From assembly GCA_963665935.1 (NCBI GenBank), contig OY762510.1:496001-560000 (forward strand): 64,000 bases of DNA, written 5' to 3'. Below the pieces are notes generated by a model that was not told where the DNA came from, did no database searches, and saw only the letters and a list, made by a program, of their open reading frames with translations. Of the stretch, positions 34,278 through 43,974 are shown in pieces (positions within the stretch are counted from its first letter, which is position 1; each line of letters opens with the position of its first letter). Both the position numbers and the translations under genes were made by a program. The stretch comes from Syntrophus sp963665935 (GTDB taxonomy: Bacteria > Desulfobacterota > Syntrophia > Syntrophales > Syntrophaceae).

Positions 34278-34519
34278 TTTGTCATAGAAGGAATAACCAT
34301 CACAGGCGGGGGCAGCCCTTGCAGCCGCCCCTGCCACTCCGATAGCCCCGCCCGGGTATGTCTGCTGTCCGGTTCTTGTCCATAGATTTACAACTTTGTT
34401 CCCTGCTGCCTCCTCGCACTGGGTTCCTTTTGTACCGTTACAATCCCCGTTGATCGCTGCAATTCAATGGACGGATGGACCTGCACCTGGTCGAACGCAA
34501 CCCATACCGGGCAATAAAG

Positions 34520-34550
34520 AAGGGCCGCCTTTAGCAAAAAGGCGGCCCTT
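34520..34550. terminator. Bidirectional terminator between the two benzoate-CoA ligase genes
   Basis: A 13-bp perfect stem (AAGGGCCGCCTTT at 34520-34532 with its complement at 34538-34550), a 5-base loop, then a T-rich stretch to the right. The other 280 bases between the convergent genes hold one weaker GC hairpin (34306-34336) and no gene. Confidence 0.85.
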
Positions 34551-34628
34551 TCAATTTTTCGATCTTTTTATTCAGAAGCGAAGAATGTTCTCCTCCTCAC
34601 CTCCTGAAAATGGATCCCTTATCCGATC

Positions 34629-36188
34629 CTAGCGCAGCTTGAATCGCTGAATCTTTCCGGTCGCGGTCTTGGGAAGGGCATCAATGAACACAATCCAGCG
34701 GGGATATTTGAATTTGGCCAGCCGTTCGAGGACCCATCCCTTCAGTTCCTTCTCCAGTTCCGGCGAAGGTGCAAATCCCTGATTCAGAACGACGAAGGCC
34801 TTCGGCTTGACCAGATTTTCTTCGTCCTCCGCGCCGACAACGGCACACTCCATGACGGCGGCATTTTCTCTCAGGCAGTTTTCCACTTCCAGCGGAGACA
34901 CCCAGATTCCACCGACCTTCAGCATATCGTCGGCCCGGCCGGAGGGGAAGAAGAAGCCGTCTGCATCCTTGTAATACTTGTCGCCGGAGTTGATCCAATC
35001 GCCGATGACGGTGCCGTACGTCTTGTCTCTCTTTCTCCAGTAGTAACGCAGGGAGCTCCTCCCCCTGATCCAGAGGTTGCCGACTTCACCGACAGGAAGT
35101 TCATTCCAGTCGTCATCCATGATCTTCTCTTCATAGCCGGGAACAGGCTGTCCGCTGGAGCCCGGTTTGATCGCGCCGATCCGGTTGGACAGATAGATGT
35201 GAAACATTTCCGTCGAACCCGGCCCGTCAAGGATTTCCACGCCATAGCGCCCCGTGAACTTGTGATACAAATCGGGTGGGAGGAGCTCGCCGGCGGAGAC
35301 GACCAGACGGAGCGTCTGCAGGGCATGGGGCGCTCCCGGATTTTCCTTGTCCAGTTTTTCCTGGGCGATGAGCATCTGACCAAAGAGGGTCGGAACGCCG
35401 AAGAATATGGACACCTTGTAGGTGCTGACCAGCCGGTATACATGGGCCGGGGCGGGTGGGTCAGGATTCAGGACTGTCGCTGCGCCGACCGACATGGGGA
35501 AGACCATGGCATTGCCGAGACCGTAGGCAAAGAAGAGCCGGGCCGCCGAGTAGCAGATGTCCTTTTCCGTGATTTCCAGGATGTGCTTTGCGTAATGTTC
35601 GGCGCTGTACTGCATGTCGGTCATGGTATGGACCGCCCCCTTCGGACCGCCGGTGGTGCCGGAGGTGTAGAGCCAGAAGGCGGTATCTTCGGCTGTGGTG
35701 AATACGGTCTGAAATTCTTCCGATGCCGCATCATACATCTGTTTATAAGGTGAAGAAAACGCGCCGTCATCATCCACAACAATGATATGCTGAAGGTAGC
35801 GGAGTTCTTCAATCTCATTCACGACAGGAAGAAGCCTTGACGATACGACCAGGGTTCTCGCTTGGCTGTCGTTGAGATAGTATTCATAGTCGGCAGATGT
35901 GAGCATGGTGCTGGAGGGAACGGGGACAGCCCCCATCTTTGTCGCACCCCAGAAAGTGGAGTAAAACCAGGGCGTGTCCAGAACGATCATGATGATTCGG
36001 TCGCCTATCCGAATATCCAGATTCTTGAACATGTTGGCCATCTTGTTGGCCATTTTCTGAATGTCGCGATAGGTATAGTTGCCTTTGTCCGTGTAGGCGC
36101 AAATATTTTCGCCACGGCCTTCCCTGATGTGCCTGTCTAAGAACCAATCTGCTGAGTTGTAAAATTCCTCCGGATATAACTTTGCCAT
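34629..36188 (-). CDS. bamY: Benzoate-CoA ligase (AMP-forming) 2
   Basis: A 519-residue paralogue of ligase 1, with the same start (MAKLYPEEFYNSADWF), the P-loop YTSGTTGGPKG and the end PKTATGKIQRFKLR. Differences cluster in the middle, where ligase 2 lacks five residues of the linker after MLIAQEKLDKE. The RBS is GGAGGAGG. The upstream region has a TATAAT (36228-36223 on the minus strand) rather than a -24/-12 element, so the two copies are probably used under different conditions. Conserved AMP-ligase residues are intact in both. Having two would suit growth by both benzoate use and benzoate formation, which is inference. Confidence 0.87.
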   Translation of the reverse strand: MAKLYPEEFYNSADWFLDRHIREGRGENICAYTDKGNYTYRDIQKMANKMANMFKNLDIRIGDRIIMIVLDTPWFYSTFWGATKMGAVPVPSSTMLTSADYEYYLNDSQARTLVVSSRLLPVVNEIEELRYLQHIIVVDDDGAFSSPYKQMYDAASEEFQTVFTTAEDTAFWLYTSGTTGGPKGAVHTMTDMQYSAEHYAKHILEITEKDICYSAARLFFAYGLGNAMVFPMSVGAATVLNPDPPAPAHVYRLVSTYKVSIFFGVPTLFGQMLIAQEKLDKENPGAPHALQTLRLVVSAGELLPPDLYHKFTGRYGVEILDGPGSTEMFHIYLSNRIGAIKPGSSGQPVPGYEEKIMDDDWNELPVGEVGNLWIRGRSSLRYYWRKRDKTYGTVIGDWINSGDKYYKDADGFFFPSGRADDMLKVGGIWVSPLEVENCLRENAAVMECAVVGAEDEENLVKPKAFVVLNQGFAPSPELEKELKGWVLERLAKFKYPRWIVFIDALPKTATGKIQRFKLR

Positions 36189-36210
36189 ACTTCCTCCTCC
36201 TTTGAATAAA

Positions 36211-36228
36211 AGTTACAATGTGATTATA
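36211..36228 (-). promoter_or_regulatory. Sigma-70 -10 box and shared operator-like motif before ligase 2
   Basis: Reading leftward, TATAAT (36228-36223) runs directly into ATCACATTGTAACT (36224-36211), the same motif as at 32667-32680. Overlap with the -10 and the start site suggests repression. The remaining 370 bases up to the Sir2 gene show no gene and no other clear signal besides GGGGAG before 36603. Confidence 0.5.
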
Positions 36229-36602
36229 TCATCGTGACATTTTATGCAAGAAATCTTTTCATTCAGAAAGCGCTCCGGTACTGAAAAAGAACATCACAAG
36301 GTTCCTTTGATTCAGCAATCGGCAGGAATCCAAGGGCAATAAGATGAATTCATTACAAAATCCAATAAAACGGTGCGACGGGTGATGAAATAAAAAAACT
36401 CAGGTGCTCACTGATGTCATGAATATGGCTGCGGAGGGAAATCTGTCGGGTATGCGCCTGATAAAACATTTTTCTTGCCTTTTCTTTTCGGCCCCCATAG
36501 AGAATGAGAATTCAACGGCAGACAATAAATATCAATTATCTCTCGGTTTCTGTATCAGAGATAACCTCTTGATCAAACCGGATCATTCAATGGGGAGAAG
36601 CT

Positions 36603-37376
36603 ATGGACAAACAGATAGAGCGCGTTGCCCAGTGGATTGCCGAAGCGAAGACCGTCGTGATCTTCACGGGCGCAGGTCTCAGTACGGAATCGGGAATTCC
36701 GGATTTTCGCAGCCCCGGAGGTGTCTGGGACAAGTACAATCCGGAAGATTTCTATTTCGATAACTTTATCGCTTCGGAGATCTCCCGCTGGAAATACTGG
36801 CAGATGGCCACGGAAATGTATGAACCGATGAAGAAAGCGCAACCCAACGCCGCCCACATCGCCATTGCCGAACTGGAAAAAATGGGAAAACTGGATTGCG
36901 TCATTACCCAGAACATCGATAATCTCCACGTGCGGGCGGGAAGTTCTCCGGAGAGGGTCATCGAGCTTCACGGGACGGCCATGTCTGTGTCCTGCCTGAA
37001 TTGCGGGAAAAAGTTCAATCGGGAAAAGGTTCAGGAACGATTGGAAGAAGAGATGCAGGTGCCTTACTGCGACGTCTGCGGCGGCCCTTTGAAACCAGAA
37101 ACCATCTCCTTCGGTCAGGCCATGCCGGTCAAAGAGACCCAAGAGGCTTACGAGCGTTCCTCGGCCTGTGATCTGTTTATCGTCATCGGATCTTCCCTCG
37201 TCGTTCAGCCTGCCGCATCTATGCCGGTGACAGCCAAGAGAAACGGCGCCCGGCTGGTCATCATCAACCGCGATTCCACACCCTGCGACGCCATGGCCGA
37301 TATGGTCCTCCATGATCAGGCGGGCCCCACGATGACGGCCTTATTGAATTGCGTAAAAAGGATCGCGGCAGGATGA
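36603..37376 (+). CDS. cobB: Sir2-family NAD-dependent protein deacylase
   Basis: A 257-residue sirtuin. NAD-binding motifs GAGLSTESGIPDFRS (residues about 22-36) and TQNIDNLHVRAGS, the catalytic His in ELHGT, and a four-cysteine zinc site CLNC...CDVC are all present. Sirtuins remove acyl groups from lysine and in many bacteria reactivate AMP-forming CoA ligases acetylated on the catalytic lysine. Its place beside two benzoate-CoA ligases makes deacylation of these enzymes, or removal of benzoyl or other acyl marks formed by reactive acyl-CoAs, a reasonable inference. It has its own upstream region and is convergent with the histidine kinase gene. Confidence 0.9.
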   Translation: MDKQIERVAQWIAEAKTVVIFTGAGLSTESGIPDFRSPGGVWDKYNPEDFYFDNFIASEISRWKYWQMATEMYEPMKKAQPNAAHIAIAELEKMGKLDCVITQNIDNLHVRAGSSPERVIELHGTAMSVSCLNCGKKFNREKVQERLEEEMQVPYCDVCGGPLKPETISFGQAMPVKETQEAYERSSACDLFIVIGSSLVVQPAASMPVTAKRNGARLVIINRDSTPCDAMADMVLHDQAGPTMTALLNCVKRIAAG

Positions 37377-37475
37377 CAAGCGCCCCGGACATTGGCGGTC
37401 TGATCGTCTTCTCGGCGGAGGCCGCCTCTTTTCCCTCGACTTGCCGTTCTCTTTGAGCTGGAATTGGAACTCGCT

Positions 37476-40319
37476 TTAGGTATCCTGTATCGGAGAAGTC
37501 TTCCTCCCTGATTTCCGGTCCAGCTCATTGCGTATCGCCTGGCCGATTTTTTCCAAGTTGTAGGGTTTCCTCACGTACTCCCCCGCTCCAAGCTCCTGAG
37601 CCATTCTGACCCGCTCCGTTTCTGCAAAACCACTCACGATAATCGCCTTCTGATCAGGTTTGATTTCCCGTACTCTTCTGAAAGTCTCCAGGCCGTCAAT
37701 TCCGGGATCCATAATCATATCCAGCAGCAGGAGATCGGCCTGATGGTTTCTGAGATAGGAAACGGCCTCTTCCCCACCGGAAACCGCATGAACCTTGTAA
37801 TTTAAATTATTCAGCATGGTTCCGGCAAGCTCTCTCTGAAATTCCATATCGTCGACGACAAGAATCGACTCCCCCCGCCCCAGATATGAGTCAATATCCG
37901 CCTTCTCCCGCTCCCGTATCAATTCCTCACGCGTTACCGGAAAATAAAGGGTGAAGGTGGTCCCCACTCCCTCATCGCTTTTTACTTCAATATATCCATG
38001 ATGATCTTTCACGGTCCCCCAGACAACAGCCAATCCCAGGCCCGTCCCGCTTCTTCCCATCGTTTTCTTCGTATAGAAAGGCTCAAAGATTTTTCCCACA
38101 TCGCTTGCCGCTATGCCGCTGCCCGTATCGGAAACGGATAAAACAACATAATTTCCCTCCTGCACATCATCATAACCGCTGATTGCGTAATCCACGTATC
38201 GGTTCTCCGTCCGAATCGTTACGGCGCCCAGGTAGGGAATGGCTTCCACCGCATTGGAAATGAGATTCATGACCGTCTTGCCCAGGTGGACAGGTGAGCC
38301 TTTGATGTTGTAAAGATCCGCTGCGAGATCCTGGCTGACAGAGACATCCCCATGATAGGATTTCAGCTTCTCATACTCGGGAGACTTCAGATAACCGGCA
38401 ATCACTTTGTTGAGGTTGACAACTTCCGAAACGGACACGCCTCGCCTTGCCAGGGTCAACAGGTCCTGAATGATCGCCGCCCCCTTTTCGCTGGATTGCA
38501 GAATATGCCCCGCAAACTTCGTCAGAGGACTGCTTTCGGGCAGTTTCGCCACCAACAGTTCCGCGTATCCGACCAGCACCCCCAGGATATTATTGAGGTC
38601 ATGGGCCACACCTCCGGCAAGCGTTCCCAGGGCCTCCATCTTTTCCGCACGATGCAGGCGGGCCTCTATCTTCTTGTGTTCCGTCATGTCGCGGATGCAC
38701 TCTATGGCAGCAACGGTTTTTCCGCGAGAGTCGTGCAGCGCGACTGCCGTCGCCGAGAAATAGCGATTGCCTGAGGACAGATTTGTGGCAAAGCCTTCCC
38801 CCCAAAGGATGCCTCTTTGCGTCTGAAAACTTGTATAGATCTTCTCCAAATTTTCGTTCCGGCCCGGATTCAGGACATGATCAATAAGGATCGGCCTGCG
38901 GCAGCCATAAAACGGGATGGCGTATTCATAGTTTCCCTTGCCTAGCATGTCTTCCGCCTTGATGCTGGTCAGGGCTTCCATGGCCCGGTTCCAGGCGGTG
39001 ATCCTTCCTTTCTTATCAATGATCATCGTTGCATCGGGGAAGAATTCGATAATGTCCGCCAAAGCCCGCTGCGATTCCCGCAGGGTCTCTTCAGCCCGCT
39101 TCCGGTCTGTAATATCCAGCAGAGATGCGATGGTTTTCTTCGTACCGGGAATCCGATCAAAACAAAGGGCGACATTTTTTATGTTACCGTATCGATCAAG
39201 AAAGTGGAATTCATCGCGTTTCAGGGTGACGCCTGCATCCCTTCCGCACTGGTCGGGCTTTGTCAACAGCCTTTCCATATCCTCCGGAGCCACAAATTCC
39301 GTCCAGCGTTTTTTCCCTTCGATTTCTTCTCTTTGATAGCCGGACAATTTTTCATACTCCGTATTGACGAGACCAATGGTTGTATCTTTCTCCAGAACGA
39401 CGGTTGCCGCCCCTGTATTCTCGAAGATCGCCCGATACAGCCCCTCGGACTGTCTCAGCGCCTCCTCTGACCGCTTGCGTTCCGTAACGTCGCGGAAGGT
39501 CCAGATCCGCCCGAAGTGGCATCCATTCTGGTCCAGAACAGGAGCCGAATATCGGTCCAGAACCATCCCGCTTTTGAACTCAATTTCGTCCCGGCTGGTC
39601 TCGTCAGGGTGATCGTAAAGGTACGCCACCTTTTCCAAAAATTTCTCAGGATATAGGACCAGGCTTACGACATAATCCAGCAGCGCTTTATCATCCTCCT
39701 CATCCAGAATACTCTGAGGGATATTCCACAGGTCGATGAGACGTCTGTTGGTCAGAATCCGTTTCTGGTTCTCATTCACCACCAGGATGCCGTCGATGGA
39801 GGTGTTCATCTGCGCTTCAAGCAGGGCCGTCTTCCAGCGCAGGCCGTCCTCCGCCTGCCTGCGCTCGGTGATGTCTTCCGTATGGATGATAATCAAGTCA
39901 GGGGGGATGAACCCATAATGCAAGGAAAGGGACCTGCCGGGGGCGAAATTGGAAGAAACGATTTCCCTTCTCACAACGGATCGATGCTGATAACAAAGCT
40001 CCATGTCGCTGAGGATATGCCGGCTATTTTGATATATCTCCCTCGCGCTGCTGCCTATATAAAGGCCGACTTTACCGCTGGTGATTTGAGTTGCCGCATG
40101 GTTAAAATCGATCAGAATGAAATCATCTCCCCTTTTCTGCCAGGTAAAGGAAGGGATCGGGCTTTCCTGATACAGCCTTTTTAAGCGTTCCTCACTTTCC
40201 TTGAGCGCATTTTCCATCCCTTTGCGTTCGATTCCTGATTTTTCCAGCTCAGCGACTCGCAGGCGTATTTTTGCCAGCTCATTCATGAGTTGTTCTCTGG
40301 TTTTTTCTTCATCTTTCAT
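37476..40319 (-). CDS. Multi-PAS hybrid sensor histidine kinase with C-terminal receiver
   Basis: A 947-residue cytoplasmic kinase. After an N-terminal coiled coil (MKDEEKTREQLMNELAKIRLR) come about four PAS/PAC modules (roughly 35-540; GLVNTEYEKLSGYQREEIEG and FFPDATMIIDKKGRITAWN are clear). The HisKA box MEALGTLAGGVAHDLNNILG holds the phospho-His. The ATPase has GTGLGLAVVWG, and a receiver domain follows (ILVVDDMEFQRE, LLLLDMIMD, IIVSGF). No membrane helix is seen. The receiver at the end implies a phosphorelay to an unknown partner; none is encoded next to it. Confidence 0.9.
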   Translation of the reverse strand: MKDEEKTREQLMNELAKIRLRVAELEKSGIERKGMENALKESEERLKRLYQESPIPSFTWQKRGDDFILIDFNHAATQITSGKVGLYIGSSAREIYQNSRHILSDMELCYQHRSVVRREIVSSNFAPGRSLSLHYGFIPPDLIIIHTEDITERRQAEDGLRWKTALLEAQMNTSIDGILVVNENQKRILTNRRLIDLWNIPQSILDEEDDKALLDYVVSLVLYPEKFLEKVAYLYDHPDETSRDEIEFKSGMVLDRYSAPVLDQNGCHFGRIWTFRDVTERKRSEEALRQSEGLYRAIFENTGAATVVLEKDTTIGLVNTEYEKLSGYQREEIEGKKRWTEFVAPEDMERLLTKPDQCGRDAGVTLKRDEFHFLDRYGNIKNVALCFDRIPGTKKTIASLLDITDRKRAEETLRESQRALADIIEFFPDATMIIDKKGRITAWNRAMEALTSIKAEDMLGKGNYEYAIPFYGCRRPILIDHVLNPGRNENLEKIYTSFQTQRGILWGEGFATNLSSGNRYFSATAVALHDSRGKTVAAIECIRDMTEHKKIEARLHRAEKMEALGTLAGGVAHDLNNILGVLVGYAELLVAKLPESSPLTKFAGHILQSSEKGAAIIQDLLTLARRGVSVSEVVNLNKVIAGYLKSPEYEKLKSYHGDVSVSQDLAADLYNIKGSPVHLGKTVMNLISNAVEAIPYLGAVTIRTENRYVDYAISGYDDVQEGNYVVLSVSDTGSGIAASDVGKIFEPFYTKKTMGRSGTGLGLAVVWGTVKDHHGYIEVKSDEGVGTTFTLYFPVTREELIREREKADIDSYLGRGESILVVDDMEFQRELAGTMLNNLNYKVHAVSGGEEAVSYLRNHQADLLLLDMIMDPGIDGLETFRRVREIKPDQKAIIVSGFAETERVRMAQELGAGEYVRKPYNLEKIGQAIRNELDRKSGRKTSPIQDT

Positions 40320-40499
40320 TCTGAAATACTCCCTCCAACATCAAATTATTATAGCTATTTATCGTGGTATTTACCATAAAATTCAAATTTCAAAAGGATT
40401 GACCTGAAAGCCTTGACTGCTTTCCGGCCTTATAATAGATTGCCCAGGAAGCGGTGATACCCATCATCTTTTCATGGCGATTATCTCAAGGAGACAGCT

Positions 40500-40553
40500 A
40501 TGGCTGAGGATCGAGAAGAAATCATCCGGGAACCGGATAAGAGAGGAAGATAA
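40500..40553 (+). CDS. 17-codon mini-ORF directly upstream of mazG
   Basis: ATG at 40500 behind a strong AAGGAG site, then MAEDREEIIREPDKRGR and TAA ending two bases before the TTG of mazG. It may be a translational coupling leader that feeds ribosomes to the weak TTG start. No homologue is known to me. Confidence 0.4.
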   Translation: MAEDREEIIREPDKRGR

Positions 40554-40555
40554 TT

Positions 40556-41356
40556 TTGGAAGATTTTTCCCTGGAACAGCGTTTTACGAACCTTCGGAAC
40601 ATTCTGCGCCGTCTCCGTTCGCCGGAGGGATGCCTCTGGGACCGGCAACAGACGAAGGGGGACATCGGCCGGTATCTCCTGGACGAGTCCTACGAGGTGC
40701 TTGATGCCATTGTTTCCGGATCGCCGGCGGCATTGAGGGAAGAACTGGGCGATCTGCTCTTTCAGATACTTTTTCTGGCACAGATTGCCGAGGAAAACGG
40801 CGAATTCCGTATCGATGAGGTGCTCGATGAAATCGGGGCCAAGATGATCCGCCGTCATCCTCACGTTTTCGGCGACCGGGAGGTGAAGAGCGTCGCCGAT
40901 ATCAAGGCCAATTGGGAAGAGATCAAGAGAACCGAAGAGAAAAAGTATGAGAAGCATTCGAGCCTTCTGGATAAAGTTCCCCGCTCCATGCCCGCCCTGA
41001 TGCGCGCCCAGAAGATATCGGCCCTGGCGGCGAAAGTCGGCTTCGACTGGCCCAATACCCAGGAAGTCCTCGCCAAAATCGAGGAGGAGCTTTCCGAACT
41101 GAAAGCGGCGATCACCGCAGGCCAACAGAGGCACATCGAGGAAGAAACGGGAGACCTTTTCTTTTCGCTGGTGAATCTCTGCCGTTTTTTTCCCATGGAA
41201 GCGGAACAGATCCTTGCCCGAACGATTCTCAAATTCAGCTCCCGATTTTTCTATATCGAGGAAAAGCTGAAGGAACGAGGGATATCCCCCGAAGAGGCGA
41301 CTCTGGAAGAGATGGATCGTTTATGGAACGAAGCCAAATTCACATTAAAGGAATAA
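40556..41356 (+). CDS. mazG: Nucleoside triphosphate pyrophosphohydrolase MazG
   Basis: A 266-residue house-cleaning NTP pyrophosphatase that converts NTP to NMP and PPi. The first MazG domain begins LRSPEGCLWDRQQT (most relatives have GCPWD) and has the metal-binding EELGDLLFQILF. The second domain repeats EETGDLFFSLVNL. The length is normal for the two-domain form. TTG is the start; AGAGGAAG lies 6-13 bases upstream. Cytoplasmic. The next gene starts 8 bases later. Confidence 0.9.
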   Translation: MEDFSLEQRFTNLRNILRRLRSPEGCLWDRQQTKGDIGRYLLDESYEVLDAIVSGSPAALREELGDLLFQILFLAQIAEENGEFRIDEVLDEIGAKMIRRHPHVFGDREVKSVADIKANWEEIKRTEEKKYEKHSSLLDKVPRSMPALMRAQKISALAAKVGFDWPNTQEVLAKIEEELSELKAAITAGQQRHIEEETGDLFFSLVNLCRFFPMEAEQILARTILKFSSRFFYIEEKLKERGISPEEATLEEMDRLWNEAKFTLKE

Positions 41357-41363
41357 TCCCCTC

Positions 41364-41549
41364 ATGAAATTTTTTCTCTGCGTTCTGGGAATGGTCTTTA
41401 TTTTCGAAGGCCTGCCCTACGTTGCCTTTCCCGGAAAACTCAAAGCCTACCTCTCCCGGCTTCTTGCCATGCCGGATTCCAGCCTGCAGTTCATGGGACT
41501 GATTGCCATGCTGGTCGGCCTTCTCCTGGTCTACTTTGGCAGAAGTTGA
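41364..41549 (+). CDS. DUF2065 small membrane protein
   Basis: A 61-residue protein with two hydrophobic helices (FFLCVLGMVFIFEGLPYVAF and MGLIAMLVGLLLVYF) and a basic loop between, the DUF2065 pattern (E. coli YjeT). Function unknown. It follows mazG by 8 bases. Confidence 0.8.
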   Translation: MKFFLCVLGMVFIFEGLPYVAFPGKLKAYLSRLLAMPDSSLQFMGLIAMLVGLLLVYFGRS

Positions 41550-41673
41550 AATTAGATCATTGACTTTACCTGATATATCTGATTATCAGGACCGCAACGT
41601 TGGCGGCAGCACCTGAATTACAGGGAACATGCCGCTCCTTTGAACATCAGAATCAGGACAGGCCCTTCAGGCG

Positions 41674-42759
41674 ATGAAGCTTAGCGACTTTCATTATGAT
41701 CTTCCGCAATCCAGGATTGCCCAGCAGCCCTGCGCTCAGCGGGATCATGCTCGGATGATGGTTCTCGACCGCCGGGAGCAACATCTGGAACATCGTCATT
41801 TCTATGATTTCCCCGATTTCCTTCAAGAAGGGGATGTTCTGGTCATCAATGACTCCAAGGTGATTCCCGCCCGTCTTTCCGGCGCCAAGGAGACGGGGAG
41901 CCGCATCGAACTCCTTCTCCTGTCCCGCCATCCCGATCCCCTATCGATCCGGAATGCCGAAGGGGTGGAATCCTCTCCCCTTCAGACAGGGGCCGATGAG
42001 ACCTGGGACGTCCTTCTCAAACCCGGCAAGCGGGTGCGCATCGGAACAAAGATTATCTTTGACGATTCGAATCAGGCGACGGTCATCGAAAGGATCAGTG
42101 AAAAGAAATGGCGGGTGGCCTTCTCGACGGCCCTGCCCTTCGACCTTTTTCTCCAGCAGTTCGGTAAGGCTCCGCTGCCGCCCTATATCAAGCGTAAAAA
42201 GGAAGAGTTCTCAAAACCGCAGGATCGGGAGCGCTACCAGACCATCTATGCCCGGCATCCCGGCTCCGTTGCTGCGCCGACGGCCGGATTCCACTTCTCG
42301 GAAGCACAGTTTAAAGCCCTTCAGGAGCGGGAAGTCGCCATTGCCCCCGTCACCCTTCACGTCGGCTTCGGTACCTTTACCCCCATCGAAACGGAGGAAG
42401 TGGAGGATCACGTCATGGACGCAGAATCTTTTTCCCTTTCTCCGGAATCAGCGGAGCGGATCAATTCCGCCCGGCGGGTCATTGCCGTGGGAACGACCTC
42501 CACCCGCGTCCTGGAATCCGCGGCAGACGATCAGGGGCGGGTGCAACCGATGTCCGCCTCGTCCCGACTCTTCATCTATCCGGGCTACCGGTTTAAACGG
42601 GTGGACGCCCTTTTAACGAATTTCCATCTTCCCCAATCCTCCCTTTTCCTGCTGGCCTGCGCCTTTGCCGGAAAGGATTTGATTTTTCAGGCCTACTCCG
42701 CCGCCATTCAGGAAGAATACCGCTTTTACAGTTACGGCGACTGTATGCTGATTCTCTAG
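41674..42759 (+). CDS. queA: S-adenosylmethionine:tRNA ribosyltransferase-isomerase (QueA)
   Basis: The enzyme adds the ribosyl part of SAM to preQ1-modified tRNA, giving epoxyqueuosine. The 361 residues start MKLSDFHYDLPQSRIAQQP and contain GDVLVINDSKVIPARL, APTAGFHFS, HVGFGTFTPI and TNFHLPQSSLFLL, all family hallmarks. A possible promoter lies just upstream (TTGACT at 41560, TTATCA at 41583, 17 bases apart). It heads the queA-tgt-yajC-secD-secF set, a well-known gene order. Cytoplasmic. Confidence 0.96.
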   Translation: MKLSDFHYDLPQSRIAQQPCAQRDHARMMVLDRREQHLEHRHFYDFPDFLQEGDVLVINDSKVIPARLSGAKETGSRIELLLLSRHPDPLSIRNAEGVESSPLQTGADETWDVLLKPGKRVRIGTKIIFDDSNQATVIERISEKKWRVAFSTALPFDLFLQQFGKAPLPPYIKRKKEEFSKPQDRERYQTIYARHPGSVAAPTAGFHFSEAQFKALQEREVAIAPVTLHVGFGTFTPIETEEVEDHVMDAESFSLSPESAERINSARRVIAVGTTSTRVLESAADDQGRVQPMSASSRLFIYPGYRFKRVDALLTNFHLPQSSLFLLACAFAGKDLIFQAYSAAIQEEYRFYSYGDCMLIL

Positions 42760-42797
42760 GCAGCCCCTTCTCCGCAAAGGCTTATCGGGATAAACTT

Positions 42798-43928
42798 ATG
42801 GCTCCTCTAAACCAACATTTCAGAATCCTGAATACCGACCCGGAATCGGCGGCCCGATGCGCTCTGCTCTCCACACCCCACGGCCAGGTTCTTACGCCGG
42901 CCTTCATGCCCGTGGGCACCCAGGGAACGGTCAAATCCCTGACCCCTGACACGGTGAAGGCCCTCGGGGCGGAGATGATCCTCTGCAATACCTATCATCT
43001 TTATCTGAGACCCGGACACCAGTTGATCGCCTCCCTGGGCGGGCTCCATTCCTTCATGAACTGGGGAGGCCCCATCCTGACGGACAGCGGCGGTTTTCAG
43101 GTCTACAGCCTGGGGAAACTACGAAAAATCACCCCGGAAGGGGCCATTTTCCAGTCCCATATCGACGGCTCCCGCCATAGACTCACCCCGGAACTGGCCA
43201 TTGAAATCCAGGAGGCGCTCGGTTCAGACATCATGATGTGCCTCGATGAATGCACGCCCTACCCGGCCACGTTTTCGGAGGCGGAAGCATCCCTTTCCCT
43301 GACCCTTTCCTGGGCGGAACGGAGCCGGAAGGCCAGGGCGGATTCTTCACCTCAGGCCCTCTATGGCATTGTTCAGGGAGGGATGTATCCCGATTTGAGG
43401 AAACGGGCGGTTGAAGCCATTGCGGCGATGAACTTTGACGGCTGTGCCCTGGGAGGCGTCAGCGTCGGCGAACCCAAAGCCCTGATGGAGCAAATTGTTG
43501 CCGAAACAACCCCCCTCCTTCCGGCAGACCGGCCGCATTATCTCATGGGCGTGGGGACGCCGGAGGACATCGTCAAGGCCGTGGACTGCGGCATTGATCT
43601 CTTCGACTGTGTGATGCCCACCCGATGCGCGCGCCATGGTTTGTTGTTTACAAATACGGAAAAGGTTGTTATAAAAAACGCCCGTTATCGGAAAGACAAC
43701 GGGCCTCTGGACAGTGAATGCGACTGTTACACCTGCCGGAACTTCTCGCGGGCATACCTGAGGCACTTATACGTGGCCGGAGAGATCCTGGCCATGACCC
43801 TGAATACTCTTCACAACATCCGCTATTACATGCGTCTCATGGAACAGATTCGCGATGCCATAGGATGCGGTCAATACGCGGCTTTTAAAAGCCGGTTTCT
43901 AAAAGACCGGCAAAGGGTGGAAACCTGA
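42798..43928 (+). CDS. tgt: Queuine tRNA-ribosyltransferase (Tgt)
   Basis: The enzyme exchanges guanine-34 of GUN-anticodon tRNAs for preQ1. The 376 residues contain the catalytic nucleophile region LTDSGGFQVYSL, GGVSVGEPK and the zinc ligands CDCYTC with a later His (YLRHLY). It is 38 bases after queA, and yajC follows by 46 bases. No oddities seen. Confidence 0.96.
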   Translation: MAPLNQHFRILNTDPESAARCALLSTPHGQVLTPAFMPVGTQGTVKSLTPDTVKALGAEMILCNTYHLYLRPGHQLIASLGGLHSFMNWGGPILTDSGGFQVYSLGKLRKITPEGAIFQSHIDGSRHRLTPELAIEIQEALGSDIMMCLDECTPYPATFSEAEASLSLTLSWAERSRKARADSSPQALYGIVQGGMYPDLRKRAVEAIAAMNFDGCALGGVSVGEPKALMEQIVAETTPLLPADRPHYLMGVGTPEDIVKAVDCGIDLFDCVMPTRCARHGLLFTNTEKVVIKNARYRKDNGPLDSECDCYTCRNFSRAYLRHLYVAGEILAMTLNTLHNIRYYMRLMEQIRDAIGCGQYAAFKSRFLKDRQRVET

Positions 43929-43974
43929 TCCCTATAGATTTCATTATGGGAACAAATCGAAGGAGGATAACGCG

